A stretch of DNA of 64,000 nt from MED-G116 sp038107835 (lineage in GTDB: Bacteria > Pseudomonadota > Alphaproteobacteria > Puniceispirillales > Puniceispirillaceae), in assembly GCA_038107835.1 (NCBI GenBank), contig JAYNHH010000001.1, positions 141,330 through 205,329 of the forward strand. Reading direction: 5' to 3'. Below, one piece after another: positions 25,057 through 33,823 of this stretch (position 1 is the stretch's first letter; the number at the start of each line of letters is the position of its first letter). A program made the translations under genes and the position numbers. Under the pieces are notes generated by a model. That model saw only the letters and a list, made by a program, of their open reading frames with translations, searched no databases and was not told where the DNA came from.

Positions 25057-25617
25057 ATGGGTAAGTTGACACGATCGCATATGATTGAAACGGGCGTTTG
25101 GCTCACAATCTGCATCATTTTCTTCGCTTTTTCCTTTGAGTTTAACCAGCCCATCGAAATTTATAAATTCGGTGCTACTGGCTGGCCGCGTGTGGTTCTG
25201 TTGCTGTTGCTGCTGGCGACTATCGGGAATTTTTACTATCTGCGGACACATGGCTCGGCCGTTCAAAAGGGCCGCGTTGGCATCGCTGACGAGGATGAGT
25301 CAGACACTGACTATGGTGATTTCGGCGCAGTGGTGAAGGTCATCGGTGTGTTGGGAACACCGTTTGTCTTTGCGATGCTGCTCAAACCTGTTGGTTTCTA
25401 TTTTGCCACTCCCTTCTTTATCGCTCTCATCATTGTTTTGTTTGGTGAGCGGCGGGTAAAATGGGTTCTCGGCATAACCGCGATGATTTATGCGATTCTG
25501 CTTGGGTTGTTCATGGTGGTTCTCAACGCACCCCTGCCGCAGGGTAACATGTCGCCCTTTTATGATTATAGTGCGTTGATTTTGACGCTGAATACCCAGC
25601 TCCAGCAGATGTGGTAG
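25057..25617 (+). CDS. tctB: Tripartite tricarboxylate transporter, small membrane subunit (TctB)
   Basis: 186 residues with four hydrophobic segments. The layout (two helices, a charged cytoplasmic loop DEDESDTDYGDFG, then two more helices including KPVGFYFATPFFIALIIVLFG) is that of the TctB/DUF1468 family. It forms the membrane complex with TctA. The tctA gene starts 9 bp after its stop. The sequence is poorly conserved, so the assignment rests on topology and gene order. Confidence 0.88.
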   Translation: MGKLTRSHMIETGVWLTICIIFFAFSFEFNQPIEIYKFGATGWPRVVLLLLLLATIGNFYYLRTHGSAVQKGRVGIADEDESDTDYGDFGAVVKVIGVLGTPFVFAMLLKPVGFYFATPFFIALIIVLFGERRVKWVLGITAMIYAILLGLFMVVLNAPLPQGNMSPFYDYSALILTLNTQLQQMW

Positions 25618-25626
25618 GATAAGTTC

Positions 25627-27123
25627 ATGTGGGAAAATTTCGCTGCCGGAAGTCTGGCTCTGTTTAGTGACCCGTTCACCATTGCCATCTTTGTCTTTGG
25701 GGTTATGGGAGGAATGCTGTTTGGTGCAATTCCGGGCGTGAGCATGCTCACGCTGGCGGCCATTCTGTTGCCATTCACCGCCAGCCTCACGCCTGCCCAG
25801 GGTGTGATGCTGTTTGCGGTGATTTACTGTACCGGCACCTATGGCGGGGCGATCACGGCAATTTTATTCAATATTCCGGGGGCGCCCGAAAATGCGCCGA
25901 CGGCTTTTGACGGCTATCCGATGACGCGCCAGGGCAAATCAGGCAAAGCTGTTGGAGCAGCTGTTCTCTGTTCTGCGATTGGTGGTGTGGCCTCGGCGCT
26001 TGTGATGATGGCGGCAACCGAGCCACTCGCCAATTGGGCCATTCGCAATATCGGACCACCGGAAATTTTTGCTTTGGTGTTTTTTGGCCTGGCGGTTGCA
26101 TCGTCAGTAGGGGGGCGTTCTATCTGGAAAGGGTGGATGTCCGTGCTGCTTGGTCTGATCATCGCAACAATTGGCCAGGACCCTGTCGGGGGCATCAACC
26201 GTTACAATTTTGGCTTTACCGATCTTGCCGCCGGCATCGCCTTTGTGCCGGCCATTCTCGGTTTCTTTGCCGTGTCCGAAATTTTTGTTCAGGCGGAAAA
26301 GAAGGCTACGGGCAAGTTCGATGCGCCCAAAGTAGGTATGTCATTTCCCTCATTTCTGGAGATATGGGCGCACAGGATTGCCGTTGTCCGATCAATCCTC
26401 GTTGGTTTTTTCTGCGGTATTCTGCCAGGCATTGGCGCTACGCTGGCTGCTTTTATGGGCTATGGCGAGGCTGTGCGCTGGTCCCGTGACAAGGAAGCGT
26501 TCGGCAAGGGTAAACTTGAGGGTGTGATTTCATCCGAGACAGCCAACAACGCAGCAACGGGGGCAGCAATGATTCCCCTGCTGGCACTTGGTCTTCCAGG
26601 TGGTGCGCTTACCGCAATGATGGTTGCGGTTTTCCAGATGCATGACCTCGAACCGGGACCGCTGGTTTTCTACAATTCACCCGAACTGATTTGGATCGTT
26701 TTCGCGGCAATGTTCTACGCCAATCTCTCAATCCTGTTTATCGGGCTTGTCGAGACAAAGACCATTCTCTACCTGCTGAAAATTCCGTTCCAGTTTCTGG
26801 CACCGATGATCCTGCTTCTGGCGACAATTGGCTCCTATATTGGCCGTGGTCTGGTACTAGACGTGATTGTCATGTTTGGGGCAGGTATCATCGGGTTCCT
26901 GCTTCGGCGCTCGGGATATTCCATACCGGGCATTGTGCTTGGTATTATCCTTGGCAAAATCGGTGAGCAGAATTTCGCTCAAGGGATGCAGATGGTTCAT
27001 TATGATCTATTCACCTATTTCTCGAGACCAATCTGTTTGATCCTGATCGTTGCTGGAGCGCTAACCTTGCTTGCAGGCATCTATAAGGCTGTTGGCTCTT
27101 CACGGAGCGCCGCCAGCCAATAG
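25627..27123 (+). CDS. tctA: Tripartite tricarboxylate transporter, large membrane subunit (TctA)
   Basis: 498 residues with about ten to twelve membrane helices. Family signatures include GAIPGVSMLTLAAILLPF, the YGGAITAILFNIPGAPENAPT loop and a second copy in GFFCGILPGIGATLAAFMGYG and LLALGLPGGALTAMM. TctA is the Na+- or H+-coupled translocation subunit of the inner-membrane transporter. It is followed after 24 bp by the aldehyde dehydrogenase gene, showing that transport and catabolism are one operon. Confidence 0.95.
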   Translation: MWENFAAGSLALFSDPFTIAIFVFGVMGGMLFGAIPGVSMLTLAAILLPFTASLTPAQGVMLFAVIYCTGTYGGAITAILFNIPGAPENAPTAFDGYPMTRQGKSGKAVGAAVLCSAIGGVASALVMMAATEPLANWAIRNIGPPEIFALVFFGLAVASSVGGRSIWKGWMSVLLGLIIATIGQDPVGGINRYNFGFTDLAAGIAFVPAILGFFAVSEIFVQAEKKATGKFDAPKVGMSFPSFLEIWAHRIAVVRSILVGFFCGILPGIGATLAAFMGYGEAVRWSRDKEAFGKGKLEGVISSETANNAATGAAMIPLLALGLPGGALTAMMVAVFQMHDLEPGPLVFYNSPELIWIVFAAMFYANLSILFIGLVETKTILYLLKIPFQFLAPMILLLATIGSYIGRGLVLDVIVMFGAGIIGFLLRRSGYSIPGIVLGIILGKIGEQNFAQGMQMVHYDLFTYFSRPICLILIVAGALTLLAGIYKAVGSSRSAASQ

Positions 27124-27147
27124 TCTGCCGGAAACCAGAGGCATAAA

Positions 27148-28557
27148 ATGACAGATGCGAATGAGATTGCTGCCATTGATGAAATGGTCGCGGCGGCGCG
27201 TGTGGCGCAGGATGCATATGAGGCCAAAGGCTCACAGGCGTTGTTCGACAGCGCCTGTCAGGCGGTGGCATGGGTGCTGATGGAGCCTGCGCGCAACAAA
27301 ATGCTGGCCGAAATGGCCGTGGCCGAGACAGGCCTTGGCCGGATCGAAGACAAAATTCGGAAAAATCATAACAAGACACTGGGCTTGATGCGTGATCTCA
27401 AGGACGTAACCAGCTTTGGTCATGTTGGCGATGATGCGGTGACCGGTATTTCATCCTATCTGCGCCCAAAGGGTGTTATCGCCGCCATCGTTCCATCGAC
27501 CAATCCACTGGCGACACCGGTGAACAATATTATCAATGCCCTGAAGACGGGCAACGCAATCATACTGGCTCCCTCGCCGAAGGGAGTGAAGCCGCTGACA
27601 ACCATGCTTGTTGACATTCATCAGGCACTTGGCAGGTTGGGCCTGCCAGACAATCTCGTGCAGATGGTTCCAGCGCCGCCGTCACGTGCCAAGACCGAGC
27701 GGCTGATGAAACTGGCTGATCTTGTTGTCGTCACGGGGTCGCAGAACAATGTACGGGCTGGATATGCGTCAGGAACGCCAGCGATTGGCGTCGGTGCAGG
27801 CAATGTCGTGACAATCATTGATGAGACAGCCGATATTGCAGCAGCGGCGGAGAAGATTGCCGCCTCGAAGACGTTTGACAATGCGACGTCATGCTCGTCC
27901 GAGAATTCAGTGATCGCTGTTGACGCGGTTTATGATGAGGTCGTCGCCGCCCTTGCGAGGGTGGGAGGGTTACTGCTTAACGCCACGCAGGTGGAACGTC
28001 TGGAACAGTTGCACTGGCAAGATGGCAAAATGACAACAACCCTGTTGGCGCAGGACATTGACAAGGTTCTCGGGGAAATGGGCATGCTGGACGATGCGCC
28101 GGCTGGCACCCAGTTTCTTGTCGCGCCACAGAGTGAAATTGGTCCTGAGCATCCGATGACAGGCGAAAAAATGGCACGCTTTCTGGCGCTTCACCGCGCC
28201 TCCAATTTTGATGAGGCGTTGACCAAGGCTGTTGCAATTCAGAGTTTTCAGGGGGCCGGTCACTCGCTTGGTTTGCACTCAGCCGATGATGCCAGGGCGC
28301 ATCGTCTGGCGATGGAAGCCAAGACATGTCGCGTCATCGTCAATCAGGCCCATTGTTTTGCCACCGGTGGATTCTTCAATAATGGTCTGCCCTTTTCATT
28401 GACAATGGGGTGTGGGAGTTGGGGCGGCAACTCGATCGACGATAATTTGAACTGGCGGCATTTCGTCAATCGGGTGAATGTGGTTCGTACGGTACCTGAG
28501 CGCCGCCCCGAGCTTGATGAGATTTTTGGTGACTATTGGGACAGGTTCGGTAAATGA
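27148..28557 (+). CDS. Acylating aldehyde dehydrogenase, probable sulfoacetaldehyde dehydrogenase (SauS-like)
   Basis: 469 residues of the EutE-like CoA-acylating aldehyde dehydrogenase type. It lacks the long N-terminal part of classical ALDHs. The catalytic cysteine is Cys249 in DNATSCSSENSVI; other markers are GVIAAIVPSTNPLATPVNNI and GVGAGNVVTIIDETADI. Paired with a CoA ligase, a Tct transporter and a TauE exporter, the best reading is sulfoacetyl-CoA to sulfoacetaldehyde reduction, as by SauS of Cupriavidus. Alternatives are succinate-semialdehyde or acetaldehyde dehydrogenase (acylating). The stop overlaps the ligase start by 4 bp. Confidence 0.8.
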   Translation: MTDANEIAAIDEMVAAARVAQDAYEAKGSQALFDSACQAVAWVLMEPARNKMLAEMAVAETGLGRIEDKIRKNHNKTLGLMRDLKDVTSFGHVGDDAVTGISSYLRPKGVIAAIVPSTNPLATPVNNIINALKTGNAIILAPSPKGVKPLTTMLVDIHQALGRLGLPDNLVQMVPAPPSRAKTERLMKLADLVVVTGSQNNVRAGYASGTPAIGVGAGNVVTIIDETADIAAAAEKIAASKTFDNATSCSSENSVIAVDAVYDEVVAALARVGGLLLNATQVERLEQLHWQDGKMTTTLLAQDIDKVLGEMGMLDDAPAGTQFLVAPQSEIGPEHPMTGEKMARFLALHRASNFDEALTKAVAIQSFQGAGHSLGLHSADDARAHRLAMEAKTCRVIVNQAHCFATGGFFNNGLPFSLTMGCGSWGGNSIDDNLNWRHFVNRVNVVRTVPERRPELDEIFGDYWDRFGK

Positions 28558-30083
28558 CATCAACAATTGCTTGCCAGATTGATGCCAATGCGGCTGCCAG
28601 CCCGGGTGATGTCTGGCTGACCTCGCCCGACACGGCTCAAACGGTAGCGTGGCATGAGGTGGCGCATCGGGCCCGTGACATTGCTTGTCACCTTGATGCC
28701 CTTGATCTGCCCTTGGGCGCACCAGTTGCTGTTGCTGCGCAGAATTCCATTGGCTCATGCCTGACATTTGCAGGCATCACCTATGGTGGCTATCTGGCAA
28801 CACCGCTCAACCTGGTGGCCGGCGTAAAAGTTCTGAGCTACGTTATCAACCATTCAGGCGTCACGGTCATTCTTGTTTCTGATGATTACCGCGCGCTCAT
28901 TGAGCAAGCGGTCAGTAGCGTCGATCGGGCCATCACCCTGATCCCTCTCGATACCGCAGCTGGTCCAGTGTGGCCGACGGACACGCAGCCTGAAACCGTG
29001 CCGCGTCATGTGCCGACGGCCGAGACAGCTGGTTTGCTGATGTATACGTCGGGAACCACTGGCAATCCAAAAGGTGTGATTCTCACACATAAAAACCTGC
29101 TTGCGGCTGGTAACAATGTTGTCATTGGCCATGACATTACCGCTGCGGATACCGGCATGTGTGTGCTGCCTATCTATCATATCAATGGATTGTGCGTGAC
29201 TGTCATGGGAACGCTTGTCTCGGCGTCAGGGCTGGTGATGCCATATCGGTTTTCGGTTAGTGGGTTCTGGCGGCAGGTCAAAGCGAACAAGGTCAGCTGG
29301 TTCAGTGCTGTGCCGACATTATTCGCCTATCTGCTGAATGACGCTACACCGGTCACCCCGGTCACCATTGACAGAAACCGGCTCCGCTTTGCCAGGTCTG
29401 CATCGGCGCCGCTATCCCCGGAAATCCACCGTCAATTTGAAGAAAAATTTGGCATCCCGATCATTGAAACGATGGGCCTTACTGAAACGGGTGCCCAGAT
29501 TCTCTCGAACCCGATGCCGCCTGCCCTTCGCAGGATCGGCTCCCCCGGTGTTGCTGTCGGCAATGAGATCATGATTGGTGACGAGACTCAGCGGCCCGTC
29601 CCGGTCAGCCAGACAGGAGAAATTCTGGTGCGCGGTGACAATGTCATGCAGGGCTATCTCAATCAGCCAGAAGAAACCGCCAAAACGATTACGGCTGAGG
29701 GGTGGCTGCGAACAGGCGATCTTGGCCACATGGATGAGGACGGGTTTGTCTTTGTTACGGGACGTATCAAGGAACTCATCATCAAGGGCGGGGAGAATAT
29801 TGCACCGCGTGAGGTGGATGAGGTGTTGCTTGAACATGAGGCGGTGCTGGAGGCGGCCGCATTCGCGGTGCCATGTGCCAATTATGGACAAAGGGTTGAG
29901 GCCGGCATCCGGTTGAAGCCTGGCCGAGAGGTCAGTGAGGATGACTTGGCCGCCCATTGTGTTGCCAGGCTTGGCAAATTCAAATCACCCGACATCATTC
30001 ATGTTCTCGAAGATTTGCCAAAAGGCCCCTCTGGCAAGGTGCAGCGGCTGAAACTGTTTGATCTGGTGCATGGTGATGGTTGA
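28554..30083 (+). CDS. AMP-forming acyl-CoA ligase, probable sulfoacetate-CoA ligase (SauT-like)
   Basis: 509 residues of the ANL superfamily. The P-loop is MYTSGTTGNPKG. The adenylate-binding segment is ETMGLTETG, the hinge lies in RTGDLGHMDEDGFVFVTGRIKE, and the C-terminal catalytic lysine is in PSGKVQRLKL. In sulfoacetate degraders the equivalent enzyme makes sulfoacetyl-CoA, which the preceding dehydrogenase reduces. Substrate assignment rests on the neighbours. Translation is coupled to the dehydrogenase by an ATGA overlap, and the exporter gene starts 21 bp after the stop. Confidence 0.8.
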   Translation: MTSTIACQIDANAAASPGDVWLTSPDTAQTVAWHEVAHRARDIACHLDALDLPLGAPVAVAAQNSIGSCLTFAGITYGGYLATPLNLVAGVKVLSYVINHSGVTVILVSDDYRALIEQAVSSVDRAITLIPLDTAAGPVWPTDTQPETVPRHVPTAETAGLLMYTSGTTGNPKGVILTHKNLLAAGNNVVIGHDITAADTGMCVLPIYHINGLCVTVMGTLVSASGLVMPYRFSVSGFWRQVKANKVSWFSAVPTLFAYLLNDATPVTPVTIDRNRLRFARSASAPLSPEIHRQFEEKFGIPIIETMGLTETGAQILSNPMPPALRRIGSPGVAVGNEIMIGDETQRPVPVSQTGEILVRGDNVMQGYLNQPEETAKTITAEGWLRTGDLGHMDEDGFVFVTGRIKELIIKGGENIAPREVDEVLLEHEAVLEAAAFAVPCANYGQRVEAGIRLKPGREVSEDDLAAHCVARLGKFKSPDIIHVLEDLPKGPSGKVQRLKLFDLVHGDG

Positions 30084-30104
30084 CAAGCCTGATCAACCAA
30101 AGGG

Positions 30105-30875
30105 ATGAGCATGCCAATACCCCTGTCATTTTTGCCATCGGTCGATCCAGTCGTGATTTCCGCGATGCTGCTGATCTTCCTGTTTTCCGGAGTGGTCAAG
30201 GGGTTTCTTGGAATTGGCCTGCCAACCGCAGCGATGGCATTTCTGACCCTGGTGATGGAGCCGACAGAGGCCATATCGCTCCTGACCATACCGATCATTG
30301 TCACCAATTTCTTTCAGTTCACACGATCAAGTGAACGGATGCAGACAGCAAGAAAATATAAATATTTTGCGCTGGCAATCATGGTCAGCATCTTTGTCAC
30401 CTCATGGAACATCACGGCCTTTCCAACGGGCTTTCTCACGGTCGTGATCGGTTTGGCCATGGTCATTTTTTCGGCAAATCTGCTGTTTGGCTTTTCGCTG
30501 CCAATTGGTCCCGGCCTACGCTGGCAGATCGGTGTTGGTGTTCTTTCTGGCTTTCTGGGTGGGTTGAGCTCGATCTGGTCGCCAACTGTGGCGATGTATC
30601 TGATGGCACGCAATACGCCGAAGGAACAGTTCATTGCTGCGACCGGTTTTCTGTTTCTTGCTGGCTGTTTCCCTCTGGCACTCGGTCTGTATCTGTCGGG
30701 AGTTCTCACGCCGGTTACGGCGGTCAAGTCACTGATGGGCCTTGTTGTCGTTCTGCTCGGGTTTCGGATCGGTGAGTTGTTGCGTGGCCGGGTGTCACAG
30801 GAACTTTTTCGTAAATTCGTGTTGGTTGCCTTTCTGGTCATGGGTGTGCGACTGATCATTGCTGGCATTTTCTAG
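30105..30875 (+). CDS. TauE/SafE (TSUP) family exporter, probable sulfite or sulfonate exporter
   Basis: 256 residues with about eight membrane helices in two repeats. The first repeat has GVVKGFLGIGLPTAAMAFL and the second VLSGFLGGLSSIWSPTVAMYLM, the glycine- and proline-rich motifs of the TSUP family. In sulfonate-degrading bacteria such proteins export the sulfite released by sulfoacetaldehyde acetyltransferase (Xsc). That enzyme is not in this window, so sulfite would come from an xsc gene elsewhere. Last gene of the operon. Confidence 0.85.
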   Translation: MSMPIPLSFLPSVDPVVISAMLLIFLFSGVVKGFLGIGLPTAAMAFLTLVMEPTEAISLLTIPIIVTNFFQFTRSSERMQTARKYKYFALAIMVSIFVTSWNITAFPTGFLTVVIGLAMVIFSANLLFGFSLPIGPGLRWQIGVGVLSGFLGGLSSIWSPTVAMYLMARNTPKEQFIAATGFLFLAGCFPLALGLYLSGVLTPVTAVKSLMGLVVVLLGFRIGELLRGRVSQELFRKFVLVAFLVMGVRLIIAGIF

Positions 30876-30887
30876 CCCCGCCGGATC

Positions 30888-31496
30888 TCAGCCGAGACGG
30901 TCTCCAGCCTTGACCCGAATGCGTGTTGTGATCATCCGCAGATATTGTTTCTGCAGGCTTGCTGCATCAGCTGGGTGCAACAGCACGGGTTCGTTGAGTG
31001 CTTTCATCCACAATCCATCGAGTAGAGCAATGAAGCCAACGCTGGCAGCGTCAAGGGAGCGTGCGCTTACAAGCTGTCGCAATTGGCTGCGGACAACAGA
31101 CAGCAGGTGTCTCTGATAGGCTATATATGTCGATTTGAGCAGGTCCGACTGATAGGTCGCATGATGCATATCACGGCAGAGCCGCTTCATTTCGGGTGTG
31201 AAAAGATCATCCCGGAAATGCGTGTCAATCAGAGTGTGCAACTGGTCCGATGGGCCTGCATGCCGCTTCACAAGCTCTGTGGCATTGGTGTGACAGCGGC
31301 GAAGAATTTGCCGCAAAATCGCGTCGAGCAGTAATGTTCTGTCGTTGAAATAATGGGGCAGCAGACTGGGCGACAGGCCCGCCACGCTGGCGATCCGCGC
31401 ATTTGAAATGCTCGCCAGTCCATCCTGCAGAATCACAGAGATGGCAGCATTGATAAATTGCTGGCGGCGAATGCCACGCATTCCTGTCTTGGGCAT
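30888..31496 (-). CDS. TetR family regulator, BetI-like
   Basis: 202 residues from ATG 31496. The N terminus MPKTGMRGIRRQQFINAAI closely follows the BetI pattern, with the helix-turn-helix at NARIASVAGLSPSLLPHYFNDRTLL. The C-terminal ligand domain includes FIALLDGLWMKALNEP, again BetI-like. BetI itself responds to choline in betaine synthesis genes; no choline genes are adjacent here. It is divergent from the desaturase-like gene, and a large inverted repeat lies 26 bp before its start, a likely self-regulatory operator. It is convergent with the TauE gene. Confidence 0.88.
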   Translation of the reverse strand: MPKTGMRGIRRQQFINAAISVILQDGLASISNARIASVAGLSPSLLPHYFNDRTLLLDAILRQILRRCHTNATELVKRHAGPSDQLHTLIDTHFRDDLFTPEMKRLCRDMHHATYQSDLLKSTYIAYQRHLLSVVRSQLRQLVSARSLDAASVGFIALLDGLWMKALNEPVLLHPADAASLQKQYLRMITTRIRVKAGDRLG

Positions 31497-31521
31497 CATA
31501 CACTCCTGCACTGGCAGCCTC

Positions 31522-31559
31522 ATATATTTTTATTGTTATTGTCAACAATAAAAATATAT
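31522..31559. promoter_or_regulatory. Inverted repeat with perfect 16-bp arms, probable TetR operator
   Basis: ATATATTTTTATTGTT (31522-31537) and its exact complement AACAATAAAAATATAT (31544-31559) surround 6 bp. It sits between the divergent tetR and desaturase-like genes, in the right place to control both. The core TTGTT-N6-AACAA is a typical TetR-type dyad. Confidence 0.75.
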
Positions 31560-31703
31560 CTGGACCCAATATTGATCGTGAAATCGTCGGGCTTTGCCGA
31601 CTTCTGATGGAAAAACATCATTTTTCAGCTGGTCTTGCACGGTGTACTTTTGTTGGATTTACGTGGCGGGCTCACAAACACAAAAGCTGTAAACAGGTGG
31701 ATC

Positions 31704-32855
31704 ATGACCCCTCTGACTGCAACTGTGCAGACTACAAAACCTGCGCCAATGCGCGATGTCAGCAAGACATTGCAGATCCGTTGGTACCGGTGTCCGGTCG
31801 ACAAACAGCTTCTGCGTGAGTTGATGACACCGAATGATTGGCGTGGGTTGTTTCTGGCGCTAGGGCATCTGGGCTTTTGGATGGTTTCGGGCAGTGCCGC
31901 CTTCTATCTGTATCTCCAGCAGCTATGGCTGCCTTTTGCCGCTATGTTGTTTTGCCATGGAACAATTGCTGCGTTTCTTACCGCACCGCATCATGAATTG
32001 TGTCACCGCACAGTATTCCGGACCAAATTTCTGAATGAGGCTTTCCTGCGAATATATGCGCTGATTGGCTGGAGCAATTTCGAGATTTACCAATTCAGCC
32101 ACAATTATCATCATCGCTTCACCCTGCATCCCGAGGGAGATCGCGAGGAAATTATGCCAGCGACGCCGTCGCTGCGTGCATTCTATATCCTGCAGCTTTT
32201 CACAGTGAATATTTTTGGGGGATATCAGTCAAAGGGGCTGGTGCCGACATTGCACAATTTTCTCTCCATTGCCGCAAACCGTTTCGATAACCCCTATAAT
32301 TCGTGGGGTGAAGAACTCTATGACGGTTATGATGAACATCGCAAACGAGCTGCAAACTGGGCAAGAGTCACTTTGCTGTTTCATGCGGTGCTGGTGGCGG
32401 GCGCCTTTGCCATCGGACACCCAATCCTCGCCTTGCTGACCTCCGGCTCGCCCTTTCTGGCAAATTGGTGGCGCTACTTTGTTGGGGTGACGATGCATTG
32501 CGGTCTCAAAAGCAATGAGACTGATTTTCGCAAATCTGTACGAACCATCACCCTCGATCCAGTTTCGGAATTTCTCTACTGGCATATGAACTGGCACCTC
32601 GAGCACCACATGTATGCCGGCGTTCCCTGCTACAACCTCAAGGCGCTGCATCAGGCAACGGCGGATGACATGCCAAAGCCGAGAACCCTGCTTGGTGCCT
32701 GGAGGGAAATGCGTGAAACATGGAAAAGACAGTTGACTGACCCTGACTATGCCTTTGATACTCCACTGCCCAGTCGCAGTGGAGTTGGTGAGGCAAGACC
32801 GGACAGTCTGGCGCGCTCGATCGGCGATCTAGGTCCAAAAGAATTGACGCAATAA
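31704..32855 (+). CDS. Membrane fatty-acid desaturase-like di-iron enzyme
   Basis: 383 residues from ATG 31704 (AGGTGG just upstream); a TTG start at 31635 would lengthen it. Three histidine boxes of the membrane di-iron family are present: HHELCH, HNYHH and HLEHH, with hydrophobic hairpins between them. Enzymes of this fold desaturate or hydroxylate lipids, alkanes or quaternary amines. The BetI-like repressor next door hints at a quaternary-ammonium or carnitine-like substrate rather than a phospholipid acyl chain, but this is a guess. A perfect 9-bp hairpin (32760-32785) lies within the 3' end of the coding sequence. Confidence 0.8.
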   Translation: MTPLTATVQTTKPAPMRDVSKTLQIRWYRCPVDKQLLRELMTPNDWRGLFLALGHLGFWMVSGSAAFYLYLQQLWLPFAAMLFCHGTIAAFLTAPHHELCHRTVFRTKFLNEAFLRIYALIGWSNFEIYQFSHNYHHRFTLHPEGDREEIMPATPSLRAFYILQLFTVNIFGGYQSKGLVPTLHNFLSIAANRFDNPYNSWGEELYDGYDEHRKRAANWARVTLLFHAVLVAGAFAIGHPILALLTSGSPFLANWWRYFVGVTMHCGLKSNETDFRKSVRTITLDPVSEFLYWHMNWHLEHHMYAGVPCYNLKALHQATADDMPKPRTLLGAWREMRETWKRQLTDPDYAFDTPLPSRSGVGEARPDSLARSIGDLGPKELTQ

Positions 32856-32907
32856 CTCCTGGGTCGCAGATAGTGCCGGCCCCGGTTTTACCTGAGAGGA
32901 AATGTGG

Positions 32908-33804
32908 ATGAACCGTGCTGGTGTGATTGGCCTTGGTGATATGGGCAGCGGCCTTGCAAAAAACCTGATCCAACAGAAATTTGAGACCACAGGGTTTGAT
33001 CTTGATCAGCAGCGAATGGAAGCCTTTGCTGCTATGGGTGGGTGTCCGGCGCAGGATGCGGCCGAAGTGGGCCGGAATGCTGATATCGTCTTTGTAATGG
33101 TGATGACAGGTGGGCAGGCTAAATCGGTGCTTTTCGGTGATGGCAACAACGGTCTGGTCAGCCAGATGACCTCTGGCAGCACTGTCATCCTGACAGCTAC
33201 GATAAAGCCTAGTGAGGCTCGCGAAATCGGTGAACTGATGCAAGGAACTGGCGTCAATCTCATCGACAGTCCGGTCAGTGGTGGGTTTCCCGGTGCACAG
33301 GGTGGCACCTTGACCATGATGGCAGCCGGCAGGCCGGATGTGATGGCGGCCTGTGAGCCAGCCATGCAGGCGGTCTCCTCGACCATCCATCACGTCGGTG
33401 AGGAAGCTGGTATGGGTCAGACGGTCAAGGCCTGTCTGCAAACCTTGATCGGTTCGATTTTCTCAGCCACCTTTGAGGCCTCGGTTCTCGCCGCCAAAGC
33501 TGGCGTTTCTGGCGAGGTGCTGCACAAGGTGTTCTCCACCTCGGGTGCAGGCTGTGGTGTCATGTCAACCGCGCTTGAGAACATTATTGATCGCAAATTC
33601 GAAAAAACCGGAAGTCATATTGCCACGATGCATAAGGATCTGACGATTTCGTTGGCGCTTGCCGAGGAACTGGGCGTACCGATGCATATGGCATCAACGG
33701 CCATGCAGCTGTTTCATGCGGGCAAAACGAAATATCCAGATGGTGACAATTGGGTTGTGACCCGCGTTATCGAGGAGATTGCCGGCGCCGAATTGCACCG
33801 CTAG
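32908..33804 (+). CDS. NAD(P)-dependent beta-hydroxyacid dehydrogenase (3-HIBADH family)
   Basis: 298 residues. The N-terminal Rossmann motif is GVIGLGDMGSGLAKNL, the substrate loop DSPVSGGFPGAQGGTLTMMAAG is the family signature, and the catalytic lysine lies in GQTVKACLQ. The C-terminal domain contains HIATMHKDLTISLALAEELGV. Relatives oxidise 3-hydroxyisobutyrate, tartronate semialdehyde, L-threonate or related acids. The next gene is a TIM-barrel isomerase and then a LacI regulator, a layout usual in sugar-acid pathways. I prefer ATG 32908 because GAGG is better spaced from it than from ATG 32902. Confidence 0.88.
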   Translation: MNRAGVIGLGDMGSGLAKNLIQQKFETTGFDLDQQRMEAFAAMGGCPAQDAAEVGRNADIVFVMVMTGGQAKSVLFGDGNNGLVSQMTSGSTVILTATIKPSEAREIGELMQGTGVNLIDSPVSGGFPGAQGGTLTMMAAGRPDVMAACEPAMQAVSSTIHHVGEEAGMGQTVKACLQTLIGSIFSATFEASVLAAKAGVSGEVLHKVFSTSGAGCGVMSTALENIIDRKFEKTGSHIATMHKDLTISLALAEELGVPMHMASTAMQLFHAGKTKYPDGDNWVVTRVIEEIAGAELHR

Positions 33805-33823
33805 ACTTTTTGGAGAGATTGTT

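Noticed and set aside
32638..33441. A 267-codon minus-strand frame opposite the desaturase and dehydrogenase genes
   Set aside because: No domain or ribosome site; overlaps two supported genes.
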